64,000 nt of DNA from CAVOAK01 sp965217615 (lineage in GTDB: Bacteria > Pseudomonadota > Alphaproteobacteria > UBA8366 > CAVOAK01), in NCBI GenBank assembly GCA_965217615.1, contig CBDCIT010000039.1, positions 186,001 to 250,000 of the forward strand. Direction: 5' to 3'. Each line of letters opens with the position of its first letter. The first letter of the stretch is position 1. Position numbers and translations under genes: made by a program. Below the pieces are notes generated by a model. It was not told the origin of the DNA. It saw only the letters and a program-made list of their open reading frames with translations, and made no database searches. Below, piece after piece: positions 17,867 through 27,562 of the stretch.

Positions 17867-18718
17867 CAGGGCACGATCGAGTTCGTATCGGCGGACGTCG
17901 CCGAAGTCAGCGCGCTAAGCCATCTGTTCGATGATGCCGAACGAGTATTCCATCTGGCGGCTATGTCGGACATCGTTCCGTCCATCGAACATCCCGAGAT
18001 AAACTTCCGGTCCAACGTTGTTGGGACATTCAATGTCCTTCAGGAGGCGCAAAGTGTGGGTGTAAAACGGTTCGTCTATGTCGCCTCATCCTCCTGCTAT
18101 GGCATTCCCGACGTGTTTCCAACCAGCGAAACTGCGGAGATCCGACCTCAATATCCTTATGCCTTGACGAAAACTTTGGGCGAACAATTGGTCTTGCACT
18201 GGGCCAGCACATATGAGCTTCCAGCGTTGTCGCTTCGCTTGTTCAACGTCTACGGGCCAAGGGCCAGGACAGGCGGCGCCTATGGCGCCGTATTCGGCGT
18301 CTTCTTGGCGCAATTGATCGCCGGCAAGCCACTGACGATCGTCGGCGACGGCACGCAGACACGGGATTTTACCTTCGTTACCGACGTCGTCGACGCTCTC
18401 GTTTCGGCGGCGGATTCGGACAAGACTGGCGCGGTTTTCAACGTCGGCAGCCGCGACACATACAGCGTGAATCGCCTGGTTGAGCTCCTGGGTGCGGATG
18501 AAGTCGTGCATATTCCCAAACGCCCGGGCGAACCCGACTGTACTTGGGCGGACGTCACGAAAATCGAGCGAGAGCTTGGCTGGCACGCCAAGGTCAGCTT
18601 TGAGGACGGCGTGAAGATCATGCTGGACAACATAGACCACTGGCGTGAGGCGCCGGTTTGGACGCCTAATTCCATTGCCGACGCAACAAAGGGGTGGTTC
18701 AAGCATCTTGGGGCGTAA
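17867..18718 (+). pseudogene. NAD-dependent sugar-nucleotide epimerase/dehydratase, 5' end lost
   Basis: Extended short-chain dehydrogenase acting on an NDP-sugar (GalE/WbpP-like). The readable part starts at 17867, right after the IS3 end, with GTIEFVSADVAEVS, and continues through FHLAAMSD, SSSCYG and the catalytic YPYALTK (YxxxK), then FNVYGPRA and the C-terminal NIDHW region. About 55 N-terminal residues, including the GxxGxxG nucleotide loop, are missing. An ATG at 17963 is available but would not restore the NAD site. It is the first gene of the glycan operon as now preserved, so the operon promoter was lost with its 5' end. Confidence 0.88.
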
Positions 18719-18865
18719 CCGCAATACCATCTTCGCTCGTGGTCGTCTTGATCGGGCCGACCGCCTTGGAAGGGACGGGGTCGGATTGACGAATTGTTTG
18801 GCAAGGGCGGCTCACCGGCGCAGCAGGCTGACTGGTGCCGCAGATAGCAACGCCGGAACAGCTTC

Positions 18866-19837
18866 TTGAGCGCTCCAACCAAGAAACCGGTCGCCCTCTA
18901 TTACCGAATCCTAAGCTACCAGCCGGACAACCTCGCGTTACTCGATAAATTGTTTTCCCTAAGGCAGCTCGACGACCCGCGCCGAGATACTGACGCCTTG
19001 CTTGCAGATACGGAGATTCTGTTCGCACCCCTTGGCTTCCTCGTCGATTCTGACCGGTTGGATTGCTGCCCGAAACTCCGTGCTCTTGCTTCGAATACGA
19101 CAGGCATTCAGCATATCGACGTTGTTGCCGCCACGACGAGGAGCATTACAATCTGTGCCTTGCACGACGACGGAGACTTTCTCGACAAGATCACTCCCAC
19201 CGCGGAACACGCGGTCGGATTAATGCTTGCGGCGTGGAGGCGCATCCCGGCGGCCCACAACGCAGCGTTTAACGGTGCCTGGGACCGAAGGCCGTGGGGC
19301 GCACCGGCGATGTTTTCACGCCTCCGCCTCGGGCTCGTCGGCTATGGCCGCCTCGGCCGCAGAGTTGCCAAGATTGGCCGCGCCTTCGATATGGATGTTG
19401 CCTACTTCGATCCGAACGTGCCCGGCGGCATGGATAGTCTGATCGAGCTCGCGCGTCGGTCAGACATACTGAGCTTGCACGCCATCGCTAGCGAGGAGGC
19501 GCGTGGCCTGGTAGATCGCGAGGTGCTTTCGGCATTACCGCGAGGCGCCATGGTGGTTAACACGGCGCGTGGCGAAATTTTGGATGCCGACGCACTTATT
19601 GATCTGTTGGAAAGCGAACATATTCAATGTGCGGCGCTGGACGCGGTCGACGGAGAGTACGCGCCCGGATTCCAGGATAACTTCGGCAATAGTAGACTCG
19701 CACTCTACGCCCGCGAGCATGACAATCTGATCCTAACGCCGCATATTGGCGGCTCGACGGTTGATGCTTGGCACGACACGGAGCGGCGAGTGATCGACAA
19801 AGTCTGCATTGCCTTGGGCATGGAGATCGAGCCATGA
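18866..19837 (+). CDS. D-isomer-specific 2-hydroxyacid dehydrogenase
   Basis: NAD-dependent dehydrogenase of the SerA/PGDH superfamily, 323 residues from a TTG start. The Rossmann loop is LGLVGYGRLGRRVA (about residue 155). The catalytic arginine lies in VNTARGEI, the histidine in TPHIGGSTVDA, and the acidic partner is probably in DAVDGEYAPG. The substrate loop NTTGIQHID replaces the usual SxGxxxxD. It overlaps the cytidylyltransferase gene by 4 bases (ATGA). In this operon it could oxidise or reduce a sugar-derived 2-hydroxyacid. The TTG start has no strong ribosome-binding site, and 147 bp upstream are non-coding. Confidence 0.85.
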   Translation: MSAPTKKPVALYYRILSYQPDNLALLDKLFSLRQLDDPRRDTDALLADTEILFAPLGFLVDSDRLDCCPKLRALASNTTGIQHIDVVAATTRSITICALHDDGDFLDKITPTAEHAVGLMLAAWRRIPAAHNAAFNGAWDRRPWGAPAMFSRLRLGLVGYGRLGRRVAKIGRAFDMDVAYFDPNVPGGMDSLIELARRSDILSLHAIASEEARGLVDREVLSALPRGAMVVNTARGEILDADALIDLLESEHIQCAALDAVDGEYAPGFQDNFGNSRLALYAREHDNLILTPHIGGSTVDAWHDTERRVIDKVCIALGMEIEP

Positions 19838-20592
19838 GGATCTGGGCGTTCGTGCCGGCCCGTGGAGGTTCCAAGAGCATTCCACGCAAGAATCTCGTAT
19901 CAATCGCTGACATTCCACTGATCGACTATGGTGTTCGAGCTGCCCAAGCTTCCGGCTTGTTCGAACACATTGTCTGCTCCACGGACGACGAAGGAATCGC
20001 TGGGCGCGCCCAAACGCTCGGCATCGCAGTCGATCCCAGACCTGCGGCCTTGACTGGCGACGACATCGCGGTTGACGAAGTTGTGCGTGAATTTCTCGAA
20101 CGTCAACCCGTGGACACGGCGCCCGACCTGCTTTGCCTGTTGCAACCCACGAGCCCGTTTCTCCTGCCCGAGCATATCGGCGCTTTACTGGAAGCGATGA
20201 CAGCGGATCCAAAAGCGAATTCGGGGCAAACCGTGGCTCCGCTGCCGCACAATCATCATGCTTGGAACCAACGCTCGTTCGCGAACGGTCTGGTGCGTTT
20301 CAAGTTCTTGGAGCAGCGACGCGCGGCCTATAACAAGCAACGCAAAGAGTCGCTGTTCGCGTTCGGAAACCTGGTCGCTGCACGCGCACAAACAATATTA
20401 GATGGAAAGGGGTTTTTTGCCGAGCCGTCGGTAGGTGTCACGATAGCTTGGCCCTACAATCTCGACATCGACACCGAGCATGACGTTAAGCTTGCCGAGG
20501 CCATATTGGCGGCCGATTTGGTGGTGCTGCCGCACATGGCCAAAGCCCGAAGTTCGGGCGTAAACGGAAGGATCGAGATGTGCGCGTCCTGA
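19834..20592 (+). CDS. CMP-acylneuraminate-type cytidylyltransferase (NeuA-like)
   Basis: Activates a 2-keto-3-deoxy sugar acid with CTP. It is 252 residues from the ATG at 19834, which overlaps the previous stop. The nucleotide motif FVPARGGSKSIPRKN is at residues 5-19; LQPTSPFLLPEHI and the C-terminal NLDIDTEHDVKLAE follow family patterns. It overlaps sqdB by 13 bases. Together with NeuB and NeuC downstream it points to a nonulosonic-acid-like donor. The basic loop after about residue 148 (FKFLEQRRAAYNKQRKE) is unlike classical NeuA and resembles the pseudaminate/legionaminate or uncharacterised branch, so the substrate is uncertain. Confidence 0.88.
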   Translation: MRIWAFVPARGGSKSIPRKNLVSIADIPLIDYGVRAAQASGLFEHIVCSTDDEGIAGRAQTLGIAVDPRPAALTGDDIAVDEVVREFLERQPVDTAPDLLCLLQPTSPFLLPEHIGALLEAMTADPKANSGQTVAPLPHNHHAWNQRSFANGLVRFKFLEQRRAAYNKQRKESLFAFGNLVAARAQTILDGKGFFAEPSVGVTIAWPYNLDIDTEHDVKLAEAILAADLVVLPHMAKARSSGVNGRIEMCAS

Positions 20593-21737
20593 TCCTCGGA
20601 GGGGACGGATATCTCGGATGGCCGACGGCTATATACATGTCTGAACGGGGACACGAGGTTGCCGTCGTTGACAACATGATCAAACGATACTGGGAGGCGG
20701 AAATCGGCGTCGAGCCGTTGCTGCCGATTCGCCCGTTGCCGGCGCGCGTGAAGCGCTGGAAAGAGATCTCGGGCGGCGACATAGCAGTCTACATTGGCGA
20801 CATCGCCCACAACCATCGATACGTCTACAAGGTGTTTGAGGAGTTCATGCCCGAAGTCGTCATCCACTACGCCGAGCAGCCGTCGGCACCATTCTCGATG
20901 ATGGATCGGGACAAGTGCCTGCAGACGATTGACAACAACACGCAGGGTACGCTCAACGTTCTGTTTGCCTTGCAGCACGCCTGTCCGGACGCGCACGTCA
21001 TCAAGCTCGGAACCATGGGCGAGTATGGGACGCCCAATATCGACATCGAGGAGGGTTGGCTCGAAGTCGAGCACAATGGCCGTAGTGACAGAGTTCTCTT
21101 TCCGAAAAAACCAGGCTCGTTCTATCACCTAACGAAGGTTCACGATTCGCATAACCTCGAATTTGCCTGTCGAATTTGGGATGCACGCGTCACCGACCTC
21201 AACCAAGGCATTGTCTACGGTATCGACACCGAAGAAACTGCGTTGCATCCGGAACTTGCCACCAGTTTTCATTATGATTCGGTATTTGGCACCGTGTTAA
21301 ACCGTTTCATAGCCCAGGCGGTGCATAGCGTGCCGTTGAGTATCTACGGCAAGGGCGGTCAAACGCGCGGGTTCTTGAATATCCGCGATACGCTCCGTTG
21401 CGTGGAGTTGTCTATGCTCAATCCGGCCGAGCCTGGCGAGTTTCGGGTTTTCAATCAGTTCACCGAACAGTTCTCGGTCAAGGACCTTGCGGACCGGGTA
21501 CAGCGAGTGGCCGCAGATCACCGTCTCAACTGCACCATCGAACATATCGAGAATCCGCGCGTTGAGTTGGAGGAACACTATTACAACGCTAAGCATTCTG
21601 CGCTGTCGACGCTCGGGCTTGAGGCGCATTTGCTCTCCGACGAAACGTTAAATCACATGATCGAGGTGGCAACGGCGTTTCGTCATCGTATCGACTCAGA
21701 CGTGCTGAAGCCGACGATCAAATGGAGCCAGCGTTAA
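20580..21737 (+). CDS. sqdB: UDP-sulfoquinovose synthase
   Basis: Converts UDP-glucose and sulfite to UDP-sulfoquinovose. It is 385 residues from a GTG start. It has the NAD loop GGDGYLGWPTA, the active-site run KLGTMGEYGTPNIDIEEG with the catalytic threonine, SFYHLTKVHDSHN with the YxxxK pair, and GKGGQTRGFLNIRDT and EFRVFNQFTEQFSV, all strongly characteristic of plant SQD1 and bacterial SqdB. It lies inside the NeuA-NeuB-NeuC gene order, overlapping its neighbours by 13 and 1 bases, and no SqdD/SqdX lipid glycosyltransferase is nearby. That suggests the sulfosugar goes to a glycan and not, or not only, to sulfolipid. Confidence 0.93.
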   Translation: MRVLILGGDGYLGWPTAIYMSERGHEVAVVDNMIKRYWEAEIGVEPLLPIRPLPARVKRWKEISGGDIAVYIGDIAHNHRYVYKVFEEFMPEVVIHYAEQPSAPFSMMDRDKCLQTIDNNTQGTLNVLFALQHACPDAHVIKLGTMGEYGTPNIDIEEGWLEVEHNGRSDRVLFPKKPGSFYHLTKVHDSHNLEFACRIWDARVTDLNQGIVYGIDTEETALHPELATSFHYDSVFGTVLNRFIAQAVHSVPLSIYGKGGQTRGFLNIRDTLRCVELSMLNPAEPGEFRVFNQFTEQFSVKDLADRVQRVAADHRLNCTIEHIENPRVELEEHYYNAKHSALSTLGLEAHLLSDETLNHMIEVATAFRHRIDSDVLKPTIKWSQR

Positions 21738-22761
21738 TGGCATTCCCATCTCACATAGAAATTGGCGGCCGCCGCGTCGGGTCGGGCGAGCCCTGTTTGA
21801 TCATCGCCGAAGCAGGCGTCAATCATTTTGGCGATCCAAACAAAGGTCTCAAGCTGGTGGACCTTGCGTCGGACGCAGGTGCGGATGTCTTCAAGACTCA
21901 ACATTACCGCACCGAGTTGCTCGTCGGGCCGAGTGCGCCGGAATGGAGAGACCGGCCGCGAAGCAAGGAGCTGCCGGATTCGGCGATTCGTCAGTTCAAG
22001 GAGCATTGCGAGACGCGCGGCCTGCTCTTTCTCTGCACACCGCACGATGAGAGCGCCTTAGACTTTCTGGACGCTTATTTGGATGTGGCGGCGTTCAAAA
22101 TTGGCTCCGGGAGGTTGAGAACTGGCCATTCCTGGCAAACATAGCAAGCCGCGCCAAGCCGGTGATTCTTTCGACGGGGATGTATGATCTTGAGATGATC
22201 CGCGCGGCCATAGACGTCATGGCCGACAACGGCTGCACGGAATTGGCTCTGTTGCATTGCATTACCAACTACCCGGCAGAGCCTGCTGAAATAAATCTCG
22301 ACGTCAGGCGGAAAATCCGCGAATTCTTTCCGGGACCAGTGGGCTATTCGGACCACACGGAACACATGGCCGTGCCGCTGGCCGCGGTGGCGCTCGGCGC
22401 CGACATCATCGAAAAGCACATCACATTCGACTGCGATGTGCCGAATGCTCAGGACTGGAAGGTTTCATGCGACCCATCCAACCTGGCCGAATTCGTGCGC
22501 GACATCCGCGAGATTGAGGCCGCGCGCGGCGGCGCGCGGAAGAGCGTCGGCGAAAGCGAACAGGCGGCGCGCCAGTGGGCGCGTAAGAGTGTCACTGCGC
22601 GCGTCGCGATTTCAGCCGGCACCACGCTCGACGGATCGATGCTGGTGTCCCAACGTCCAGGTAGCGGTCTGCCCGCGTCACAGCTGACCCAGATCCTCGG
22701 GCGACGCGTCCGCAGGGATATCCCGGAGGGAACGCCCCTCCAGCTTGAAATGCTGGACTGA
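21737..22761 (+). pseudogene. NeuB-family sialic/nonulosonic acid synthase, frameshifted
   Basis: Condenses phosphoenolpyruvate with a hexosamine to make a nonulosonate. The ATG at 21737 overlaps the sqdB stop (TAATG). Part 1 (to about 22110) has IIAEAGVNHFGD, DVFKTQHYR and FLCTPHDESALDFL. Part 2 (from about 22111, next frame) has ILSTGMYDLEMI, LLHCITNYPA, GYSDHT, IIEKHITFD and the C-terminal SAF antifreeze-like domain (GTTLDGSMLVSQRPG). Adding one base at KIGSG-EVENWPFLAN (near 22110) joins them into about 341 residues. As read, the enzyme is broken in the barrel. Confidence 0.88.
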
Positions 22762-22808
22762 GCCGACGTGCGCTCGGCGTTCTAAATTCGGACAGTCTGG
22801 CGGCAAAC

Positions 22809-23951
22809 ATGCGCAAACTCTTTGTTCTGACCGGCAAGCGCGGCGGCTACGGCGCCATGAAGCCGATGCTGCATCTGCTGGACGATGCCCCTGACTTTGC
22901 GCTTCAGCTCGTGGTCACCGACCAGCATGTGAATGAGCGCTTCGGCCGCACCGCAAGCGAGGTTGAAAAGGAATTCGTCACCGCCGCCAAGGTGGACATG
23001 GCCCAAGTAGACGGCAGTGCTCAGAGTCGCGCCAAGGCGCTCGCGCGTTGCGCCATGGAGATGACGGACGTACTTGAGACGCTGCGCCCGGAGATGTGCG
23101 TGCTATACGGCGATCGGGGGGAAGTGCTGGCAACGGCGCTGACGGCCACTGCTTTGGGACTCCCGATCTGCCACATCCAAGGTGGCGACGTGAGCGGGTC
23201 TCTGGACAACAACATGCGGCATGCCATCACCAAACTCGCACATCTGCATTTTGCGTCAACCGAAGCCAGCGCCCATCGCATTGCCCAAATGGGTGAGGAG
23301 GTCTGGCGCATCCACGTTGTTGGCGACAGCCATGTCGATCCGATCGTCGCTGGCGACTAACGGCGCCGTGCTGTGGTTGCGAAGATGCTTGGGTTGGAGC
23401 TTGATGCGCCGGTTATCGTTGTCCTCCAGCATTCCGAAACGACGGCGCCCGACAGCTCTTACGAGAAAATGCGTGAAACCTTGTTGGCAGTTCGCGACAC
23501 GAGCCACCGGGCGATCGTAGTTTATCCCTGTTCGGATCAGGGATACGAGGGGGTAGTGCGTGCGATCGAGGAAATCGCCAAGCCGCCTCAATTCCAAATT
23601 CAAGTGAACCTGGAGGCACCTGTCTTCCGGGGGTTGTTGAATATCGCCTCGGTGATGATCGGAAATTCGTCGGCTGGACTCATCGAGACACCATATTTCG
23701 CGCTTCCTACGATCAACGTCGGTCGGCGTCAGGAAGGCCGCCAACACGCAGAAAACGTCTTGCACGTGGGCCACGATAAAGGCGAACTCGCCGCAGCACT
23801 GGCAACAGCTGTCAACGATGCGCAGTTCCGGGCCATGGTCGAACGGTGTAGCCGGCCGTTTGGAGATGGGACTACGGCGCAGCGGATCGTATCGGTATTG
23901 CGAGAAACCGAATCAAACGATCGATTGCTCGTAAAGCGGATGACCTATTGA
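22809..23951 (+). pseudogene. NeuC-family hydrolysing UDP-GlcNAc-type 2-epimerase, in-frame stop
   Basis: Releases a free 2-epimerised hexosamine from its UDP form to feed NeuB. The frame is continuous for 380 codons apart from one TAA at 23358-23360. Before it: VLTGKRGGYGAMKPML, DRGEVLATAL, HIQGGDVSG, and VVGDSHVDPIV. After it: VVLQHSETTAPD, IGNSSAGLIETPYF and NVGRRQEGRQH. The stop replaces a codon in a variable linker (GD-x-RRR), where CAA or GAA would be one change away. As read the protein is cut at 183 residues, before the UDP-binding half, and would be inactive. Confidence 0.88.
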
Positions 23952-24722
23952 TCGTGTCCAAGACCTTCCCGCTAGGACCCGAAGACGGCTACCGCTCACC
24001 GGGAACGCCAGGATTCAACATCGGCCGTAGCTTACTGGCGGCACCTGCCTCTACAATGTCTGCACTTCCGAAGCGCTGAGGGCTGCCTGAGACGGATCTG
24101 ATGAAACGCAAAGATATGCAACCTTTGGCTACCCCCGATGCATCCAACGTCGCCCGCGACCGTATTAGGTCCGTCACGGAACTGGCGGAGATCGCTATGC
24201 GTGCCCGAAGCGAGGGCAAATCAGTAGTGCTGGCGCACGGTGTGTTCGATCTGCTGCATCTTGGTCACGTCCGGCATCTCGAGGCTGCTCGCAAGCTAGG
24301 TGACATTCTAATCGTCACCGTGACCGGAGATGAGTTTGTTAGGAAGGGCCCGGGACGTCCGGTGTTTGCGCAAACGATGCGCGCCGAAATGCTAGCTGCG
24401 CTTGACTATGTTGATTGGACCGGAATCAACCGAGCACCGACGGCCGACCCGTTGATCGAAGCCATACAGCCCGATGTCTATGTCAAGGGCAGCGATTACG
24501 CGGATCCGAGTTTCGACGTCACCAGCAACATAACCCATGAAAAGGAGTTGACCGAGAAACATGGCGGCCGCCTGCATTTTACCGACGAGGTCACCTTCAG
24601 TTCATCCGGCCGGATTAACGAGTATTTCGAGATTCACGATCCGGAAGCGCGTGCCTTGACCTGACCCCCAAAACTTGGTCCAGGCCGAATGTTAGGCTAG
24701 GACTGTTTGAACGGAGGTCAGG

Positions 24723-25001
24723 ATGCCACGTAAACGACATACCGCGGAACAGGTTATCGGTAAGCTACGGGAGGCGGAGGTTAGCCTGTCGGGCGGCCAA
24801 ACGGTGCCTGCGGTTTGCAGGACCTTGGGTGTTTCGGAACAGACGTATTACCGTTGGCGCAAGGAGTACGGCGGCCTAAAGATTGAGCAGGCACGGCGCT
24901 TCAAGGAGCTCGAGCGGGAGAATCTGCGGCTGAGACGAGCTGTCGCTGATCTGACGCTGGATAAGCTGATTCTGAAGGAAGCCGCTGAGGGAAACTTCTA
25001 A
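24723..25001 (+). CDS. IS3 OrfA (copy C)
   Basis: 92-residue DNA-binding OrfA with HTH and leucine zipper, preceded by GGAGGTCAG. It differs from copy A by one residue (RRAVADL). It precedes orfB, which lies in another frame, so OrfAB is probably made by frameshifting near the orfA stop. Confidence 0.93.
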   Translation: MPRKRHTAEQVIGKLREAEVSLSGGQTVPAVCRTLGVSEQTYYRWRKEYGGLKIEQARRFKELERENLRLRRAVADLTLDKLILKEAAEGNF

Positions 25002-25066
25002 GCCCCGAGCGCTGCCGGGGCTATGTTCAGCACATCTCCACGCGGCATGCCCTGCCCGAGCGTCGG

Positions 25067-25903
25067 GTGTGTCGGGTCATTGGGCAACCACGCTCGACGC
25101 AACGCTATCGGCGTGTCGAGGCTGACGATGAGGCGGCGTTGACCGCGGCCATTGTGCGGCTGGCCAGCGCGTACGGTCGCTACGGCTATCGCCGGATCAC
25201 GGCGCTGCTCCGCGGCGAGGGCTGGTACGTGAACCACAAGCGGGTCGAACGCATCTGGCGACGGGAGGGACTGAAGGTGCCTGCAAAACAACCAAAGAGG
25301 GGCCGGCTATGGCTCAACGATGGGTCCTGCATCCGTCTGCGTCCGAACTGGCCGCACCATGTCTGGGCCTATGACTTCGTCATGGCTCGCACACACGATG
25401 GCAGGGCATTCCGCATGCTGACCATCATCGACGAGTACACTCGGGAGTGCCTGGCAATCGACGTCGCACGACGGCTGCGATCCGACGACGTGCTGTATCG
25501 CCTTGCCGCGCTGTTCGTCGATCGTGGCCCGCCGGACCACATCCGCTCGGATAATGGTGCCGAGTTTACCGCCACGACCGTCCGTGAGTGGCTGGCGCGG
25601 GTCGGTGTGAAGACGCTCTACATCGAACCGGGCAGTCCCTGGGAGAACGGCTACAACGAGTCATTCAACGGCAAGCTCCGGGACGAGCTGCTCAACGGCG
25701 AAATCTTCTACTCGCTCAAGGAGGCCCAGGTGCTGATCGAGCGATGGCGGCAGCACTACAACACGGTCAGACCACACAGTGCGCTGGGCTACAGACCCCC
25801 GGCGCCAGTGACCATCGCGCCTAACCGGACTGATCCGGCTTGCGCTATGGATGGGCTCCAGCCGGATCAGCCCTTCCCAATCACCGTGCCAGGACTAACA
25901 TAG
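25067..25903 (+). CDS. IS3 OrfB transposase (copy C)
   Basis: Integrase-fold transposase. The independent start at 25067 gives 278 residues, but the frame is open upstream to about 25003, which supports an OrfAB fusion. Core motifs: VWAYDFVMARTHDG, IRSDNGAEF and SPWENGYNESFNGKLRDE (DDE). It is the only intact OrfB of this IS in the window and so the likely source of activity for all three copies. Confidence 0.93.
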   Translation: MCRVIGQPRSTQRYRRVEADDEAALTAAIVRLASAYGRYGYRRITALLRGEGWYVNHKRVERIWRREGLKVPAKQPKRGRLWLNDGSCIRLRPNWPHHVWAYDFVMARTHDGRAFRMLTIIDEYTRECLAIDVARRLRSDDVLYRLAALFVDRGPPDHIRSDNGAEFTATTVREWLARVGVKTLYIEPGSPWENGYNESFNGKLRDELLNGEIFYSLKEAQVLIERWRQHYNTVRPHSALGYRPPAPVTIAPNRTDPACAMDGLQPDQPFPITVPGLT

Positions 25904-26950
25904 CGATTGGCACATACATTGGGGGCAGGCCAGCCTTCATCAATGAATTGCGGCGGAACGGCGGTGCAGAACGCACATTGGAAATGATAGATCGGCTATC
26001 CGACTTGCGCGTCTTGATACTCGGCGAGACGATCATGGACGAATATATCTATGTGGAAGCGCTCGGAAAATCGTCGAAGGAGAATATCATCGCGACGCTA
26101 TACCAAGATCGCGAGGTATTCGCTGGCGGCGTCATAGCGGCGGCAAATCATGTCGCAGGATTTTGCAAGGACGTAGAAGTTGTGACGTCTCTCGGCTCCG
26201 CCGCGGAGCAGGAGGTGTTGAAGAGTGATCGCCTTCGCTCGAACGCCTCATTGACGCCGTATTGCAACGAACAACGGCCAACCATACGCAAGCGCCGGTA
26301 TGTCGAAAAAGCGACGCTCAGAAAATTGTTCGAGGTTTATCACATGGACGATAGTCCTCTCGATGGTGCGATGGGCACGGAAATTGCCCAGTATCTCGAC
26401 AGTCGTTGCGGTGAGTTCGATGTCGTCATCGTCTGCGATTTCGGACATGGCATGATGGTCAAACCGATCATCGATGCCATTGAGAATAAGGCCAAGTTTC
26501 TGGCCATCAACGCGCAGGCAAACGCGCAAAGATGGGCTACAACAGGATCACCAAATACACGCGGGCCGATTACATCTGTGTCGATGAAAAAGAGGCACGT
26601 TCGGCCGCGCACGACAAGACCAACGATTTGGAGCAGATCGTCTCGAAGGTTCTGCCTGCAAGCATCGATTGTGGACGGATCGCGGCGACACTGGATGCCC
26701 GCGGCAGCCTGTGCTGGAATCACGACGGCGGTCTGATCAATGTTCCCGCGTTCGCGCATAATCCCGTCGACACGATCGGCGCCGGTGACGCCTTCTTAGT
26801 CGTGACGTCGGCGCTATTCGCGACCGGCGGAATGGCAAAGGAAGTCGCGTTTATTGGTAATGTTGTGGGTGGTATCAAGACCGGCATCGTTGGCCACCGG
26901 CAGTCCGTGGATAAAGGCGTCGTTAAGAACACTATTGTCAGCCTCCTCAA

Positions 26951-27556
26951 ATGACCGGTTTGAAGGTGCAAAGTATCGTCGAGCGTTATTTTGGAATCGC
27001 TGCAGACCTGCCGCTGGAAACCGATGTGACCGATGGCAATGGCGATCAAGTAGACCTCGGCAGTGGATTCGAGATTGTGCTGAAAGCGATTGCCGCAGCG
27101 CACGAAACCGGGAATACACTTTGTTTTATCGGCAACGGCGGTAGTGCGGGCATCGCCAGCCATATGGCGGTCGAATTCGCCAAACGTGGTGGGATCAGGG
27201 CAAGCGCGCTAAACGACCCGGCGATGCTCACATGTCTTGCAAACGATCTCGGATATGATCAGGTGTTTGCGCGGCAATTGGAATTGCATACGCGAGCCGG
27301 CGATGTTCTCGTCGCGATCAGCAGCTCTGGTCAGTCGGCGAACATTTTGAGCGCCTGCCGCGTTTCCCGTGACACCGGCGCAAAACTGTTCACGCTGTCT
27401 GGCTTTGCCGCCGATAATCCATTGCGTCGTCTTGGTGATATTAACTTTTACGTCGCCTCGACGGAGTATGGATTCGTTGAACTCACTCACATGGCGCTGC
27501 TGAGTGCGATGATTGATATTTCGATCGGATGGCGTCCCGCGGCGGCGGCGGACTAA
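26951..27556 (+). CDS. SIS-domain phosphosugar isomerase (GmhA-like)
   Basis: Sugar-isomerase-fold protein of 201 residues, overlapping the kinase stop (ATGA). It has the GmhA/DiaA-type motifs FIGNGGSAGIASHMAVEFAK, ANDLGYDQVFARQLE and ISSSGQSANIL, with a histidine in FVELTHMALL. GmhA isomerises sedoheptulose 7-phosphate to a heptose phosphate. Placed between an HldE-like fusion and a HAD phosphatase, this completes a GmhA-HldE-GmhB-like trio. The exact sugar is inferred. Confidence 0.88.
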   Translation: MTGLKVQSIVERYFGIAADLPLETDVTDGNGDQVDLGSGFEIVLKAIAAAHETGNTLCFIGNGGSAGIASHMAVEFAKRGGIRASALNDPAMLTCLANDLGYDQVFARQLELHTRAGDVLVAISSSGQSANILSACRVSRDTGAKLFTLSGFAADNPLRRLGDINFYVASTEYGFVELTHMALLSAMIDISIGWRPAAAAD

Positions 27557-27562
27557 TTTGCT

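Larger units (their letters stand above)
24657..25932 (+). mobile_element. IS3-family element, copy C (complete)
   Basis: Complete 1276-bp element with ends TGACCTGACCCCCAA and (complement) TGGCCTGCCCCCAA and a 4-bp duplication GCCT (24653-24656 and 25933-25936). It holds orfA and orfB. It interrupts the nucleotidyltransferase-kinase fusion exactly at the domain linker. Confidence 0.95.
24101..26954 (+). pseudogene. Nucleotidyltransferase-PfkB kinase fusion (HldE-like, domains reversed), split by IS3
   Basis: Part 1 (24101-24656) is an HxGH nucleotidyltransferase (HGVFDLLHLGHVRHL, VKGSDY). Removing IS3 copy C and one GCCT repeat lets it continue in frame into 25937 onward (FINELRR, then LRVLILGETIMDEY), a PfkB sugar kinase with FAGGVIAAANHVA. 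A second defect is a one-base shift near 26530, after which the kinase continues as GYNRITKYTRADY and ends with the catalytic NPVDTIGAGDAF. The repaired product is about 524 residues. E. coli HldE has kinase first and transferase second; here the order is reversed. It was probably the kinase/activator of a heptose-like or aldose phosphate. Confidence 0.82.

Noticed and set aside
4463..23360. TAA read through as a sense codon (both the P450 and NeuC stops are TAACGG)
   Set aside because: Many genes here use TAA normally, and stops of all three types plus frameshifts occur in other genes. Mutation is simpler than recoding.
23952..24100. Small ORF after NeuC
   Set aside because: About 40 codons without a ribosome-binding site or recognisable motif; treated as intergenic.
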